Of a stretch of 64,000 bases of DNA, positions 61,642 to 64,000 are shown in pieces. Under the pieces are notes generated by a model. That model saw nothing but the letters and a program-made list of their open reading frames with translations. It made no database searches and was not told the DNA's origin. Made by a program: the position numbers and the translations under genes. This stretch comes from Rhodoferax sp. (GTDB lineage Bacteria; Pseudomonadota; Gammaproteobacteria; Burkholderiales; Burkholderiaceae_C): assembly GCA_031291305.1 (NCBI GenBank), contig JARLJH010000048.1:62001-126000 (forward strand), given 5' to 3'. Numbering within the stretch: the stretch's first letter is position 1; every line of letters begins with the position of its first letter.

Positions 61642-62952
61642 TTAGCGTTGTGACACCGGCTTCACATTGCGGCTGACATAGCCGGTGAACAGTTGGCGAG
61701 GACGACCAATCTTGTATTCGGGATCGCCAATCATTTCATTGAGCTGGGCAATCCAGCCGACGGTACGAGCCAGAGCAAAGATGCCGGTGAACAGGTTGAC
61801 AGGAATGCCAATGGCGCGTTGGACAATGCCCGAGTAGAAATCCACGTTCGGGTACAACTTGCGCGAGACGAAGTATTCATCCTCCAAAGCGATTTTCTCC
61901 AGCTCTTTGGCCAGTTTGAACAAGGGGTCGTTTTCCAGGCCGAGTTCAGCCAGAACTTCATTACAGGTTTCTTGCATGAGCTTGGCGCGGGGGTCATAGT
62001 TCTTATAAACGCGGTGGCCAAAACCCATTAGCTTGACGCCAGAGTTCTTGTCTTTGACCTGTTCCATAAACTGGCCGACTTTGGCAACGCCACCCTGGCG
62101 TTGGATATCTTCCAGCATGTTCAAGCAGGCTTCGTTGGCACCGCCGTGGGCAGGGCCCCAGAGGCAGGCAACACCGGCGGCAATGGCGGCAAACGGGTTG
62201 GTGCCCGACGAACCGCAAAGACGAACGGTCGAAGTGGAGGCATTTTGCTCGTGGTCAGCGTGCAGGATGAAGATGCGGTCCAACGCACGTTCAAGCACTG
62301 GGTTGACTTTGTAGTCTTCGCAGGGCGTGCCGAACATCATGCGCAGGAAGTTGCCAGCATAGCTAAGGTCGTTACGTGGGTACATGTAAGGCTGACCTGT
62401 ACCGTATTTGTAGGCCATGGCCACCAGGGTCGGCATCTTGGCAATCAGGCGGATCGCTGCGACGTCACGGTGCTCTGGGTTGTTGATATCTGTGCTGTCA
62501 TGGTAGAAGGCAGACAAGGCACCGACAAGGCCGGTTAGAACAGCCATCGGGTGCGCGTCGCGGCGAAAACCACGCAGGAAAAACTGCATTTGCTCGTTGA
62601 CCATGGTGTGGTTGATAACAAGCTTATGGAAATCTTTGCGTTCTGCTTCTTTGGGCAACTCACCTTTGAGCAGCAGATAGCAGGTATCCAGATAGTCGCA
62701 TTGCGTCGCGAGTTGCTCGATAGGATAGCCGCGGTAGAGCAATTCACCTTTGTCTCCGTCGATGTAGGTGATAGCTGACTGACAGGATGCTGTGGACAAA
62801 AAGCCGGGGTCGTAGGTAAACATACCGCTTTGGGCATAGAGCTTGCGGATATCGATGACATCCGGTCCGACGCTACCTTGGTACACGGGAAGTTCAACAC
62901 TGGGGCTGCCGTTGGAAAACGACAAGGTGGCTTTGTTTTCAGCTAGTTTCAT
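61642..62952 (-). CDS. gltA: Citrate synthase
   Basis: A 436-residue type II citrate synthase opening the citric acid cycle. The active-site His lies in [13 protein letters not shown] and the other in [15 protein letters not shown]; the Asp lies downstream. It belongs to the sdh-gltA string and is followed by its own terminator. Confidence 0.97.
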   Translation of the reverse strand: MKLAENKATLSFSNGSPSVELPVYQGSVGPDVIDIRKLYAQSGMFTYDPGFLSTASCQSAITYIDGDKGELLYRGYPIEQLATQCDYLDTCYLLLKGELPKEAERKDFHKLVINHTMVNEQMQFFLRGFRRDAHPMAVLTGLVGALSAFYHDSTDINNPEHRDVAAIRLIAKMPTLVAMAYKYGTGQPYMYPRNDLSYAGNFLRMMFGTPCEDYKVNPVLERALDRIFILHADHEQNASTSTVRLCGSSGTNPFAAIAAGVACLWGPAHGGANEACLNMLEDIQRQGGVAKVGQFMEQVKDKNSGVKLMGFGHRVYKNYDPRAKLMQETCNEVLAELGLENDPLFKLAKELEKIALEDEYFVSRKLYPNVDFYSGIVQRAIGIPVNLFTGIFALARTVGWIAQLNEMIGDPEYKIGRPRQLFTGYVSRNVKPVSQR

Positions 62953-62961
62953 ATCGACCTT

Positions 62962-63270
62962 TCAAGGAATTGCTCTCAACATATTCAATACTTCGGAAAT
63001 ATCGTCGCGCGCCAGACGGGCATCCACTTGCAATAGTGTTTTGCGGCCCAAATGCAGATCCAGCAAGTCAGCATCGCTCAAGCCCATTAGATCGCTCATG
63101 CCTTGCGCATGCCTGACCGTCAGCACTGATTCGTAGCGTTTGAAAAACCGATCGATAAAGATGTCGTTTTCCAGCAAACCCCTGCGGCTGCGCCACTTGA
63201 GTTTGCTCAATGCGCGTTGATCAATGACGTCGTTAGGCAGACTGGCGGTGGCTTGCTGCATGTCCATCAT
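62962..63270 (-). CDS. sdhE: Succinate dehydrogenase assembly factor SdhE
   Basis: A 102-residue protein of the Sdh5/YgfY family that helps attach FAD to SdhA. The conserved RRGLLENDIFIDRF segment (RGxxE motif) is present. It sits 3 bp after sdhB and 9 bp before gltA. Confidence 0.95.
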   Translation of the reverse strand: MMDMQQATASLPNDVIDQRALSKLKWRSRRGLLENDIFIDRFFKRYESVLTVRHAQGMSDLMGLSDADLLDLHLGRKTLLQVDARLARDDISEVLNMLRAIP

Positions 63271-63273
63271 CTG

Positions 63274-63978
63274 TTAAATTGCGCGACGTACCATCAGTTC
63301 CTTGATCTTGCCAATGGCTGCGGTGGGGTTCAAACCCTTGGGGCAAACATCGACGCAGTTCATGATGGTGGTGCAGCGGAAAAGCCGATAGGGGTCTTCA
63401 AGGTTGTCCAGTCGCTCGCTGGTCGCTTGATCGCGGCTGTCGGCAATGAAACGGTAGGCCTGCAACAGGCCGGCCGGACCGACAAACTTGTCGGGATTCC
63501 ACCAGAAAACCGGGCAACTGGTGGAGCAACTTGCACACAAAATGCACTCGTAGAGGCCATTGAGCTCGTCGCGTTCTTCGGGACTTTGTAGTCGCTCTTT
63601 TTCGGGCGGGCGGTTGTCGTTGATCAGGTAGGGTTTGATCGAATGGTACTGTTGGAAAAACAGCGTCATATCAACAATCAGATCGCGTACAACGGGCAGG
63701 CCAGGCAGCGGCTTGAGCACAATGGTGTCAGGAAGGGTGCGCATGTTGATCAGGCAGGCCAGTCCATTCTTTCCATTGATGTTCATGGCATCTGAGCCAC
63801 AAATGCCCTCGCGGCAGGAGCGTCGATAAGAAATCGTCGGGTCCAGTGCTTTGAGTTTGACCAAGACATCGAGCAACATGCGCTCGTTGCCGTCAAGTTC
63901 AACCTCAAGGGTCTGCATATAAGGTTTGCTGTCAGTATCCGGGTTGTAACGATAAATTTGGATAGTACGTTTAGCCAT
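63274..63978 (-). CDS. sdhB: Succinate dehydrogenase iron-sulfur subunit
   Basis: A 234-residue subunit carrying three Fe-S clusters: CREGICGSDAMNINGKNGLAC for the [2Fe-2S] site, then CILCASCSTSCP and CTTIMNCVDVCPKGLNP for the [4Fe-4S] and [3Fe-4S] sites. It passes electrons from SdhA to quinone. sdhA should lie just beyond the right edge. Confidence 0.97.
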   Translation of the reverse strand: MAKRTIQIYRYNPDTDSKPYMQTLEVELDGNERMLLDVLVKLKALDPTISYRRSCREGICGSDAMNINGKNGLACLINMRTLPDTIVLKPLPGLPVVRDLIVDMTLFFQQYHSIKPYLINDNRPPEKERLQSPEERDELNGLYECILCASCSTSCPVFWWNPDKFVGPAGLLQAYRFIADSRDQATSERLDNLEDPYRLFRCTTIMNCVDVCPKGLNPTAAIGKIKELMVRRAI

Positions 63979-64000
63979 GATTTGCTTTCTTTAACAATCG

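Overview
The window is a contiguous, gene-dense piece of a betaproteobacterial chromosome. Gene order and protein sequences point to Burkholderiales, family Comamonadaceae, most like Rhodoferax or Polaromonas. The yceD-rpmF-plsX-fabH-fabD-fabG-acpP-fabF block, the rpoE-rseA-rseB-mucD-lepA-lepB-rnc-era-recO-pdxJ-acpS-nagZ block and the sdhB-sdhE-gltA / leuC-leuD-leuB-asd-fimV-truA-trpF-trpB-trpA-accD block are all familiar in that order. The genus is inferred; no rRNA gene is present to confirm it.

Layout. 1-8150: a fragment of an unidentified gene, a DUF1840 gene, then a complete N-type (alternative) F1F0 ATPase operon in the order atpD-C-Q-R-B-E-F-A-G, followed 24 bp later by a class III-like polyphosphate kinase 2 gene. 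8300-15500: tRNA-Arg(CCT), tamB-tamA (outer-membrane assembly) and a CoxE-like VWA protein. 15500-16400: a VapBC toxin-antitoxin pair and the fossil 3' end of a group II intron, whose domain VI contains the only ATG available to yceD. 16390-22915: large-subunit and fatty-acid synthesis genes. 22956-32328: envelope stress (rpoE-rseA-rseB-mucD), then lepA, lepB, rnc and era. 32350-33390: a small accessory insertion (ParB-like pseudogene plus BrnTA) that splits era from recO. 33472-37531: recO, pdxJ, acpS, nagZ and small genes. 37538-43666: a CBS protein, a REC-EAL c-di-GMP response regulator and a 1308-residue hybrid kinase. 43672-48642: ygjP-like, a chemoreceptor and lysS; the chemoreceptor is bracketed by two diverged copies of the ygjP-lysS junction. 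48823-63978, nearly all on the minus strand: accD, trpABF, truA, fimV, asd, leuBDC with an entericidin-like lipoprotein, gltA, sdhE and sdhB.

The most unusual structure is a 42-bp dispersed repeat with fixed spacing: TAGCT at position 1, ATAAGGGCT at 21 and TTTT at 39. Nine copies keep the spacing exactly. Some lie between genes, but others form coding sequence: an internal segment of tamB and of fabD, the C-terminal tail of trpB, and the stop-codon regions of acpS, trpF and fabH. Because 42 is a multiple of three, insertion preserves the reading frame. Other points of interest are the intron-supplied start of yceD, the duplicated junction around the chemoreceptor, hairpins flanking acpP, and palindromic operators in front of both toxin-antitoxin pairs. 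No prophage, CRISPR array, rRNA or complete insertion sequence was found.
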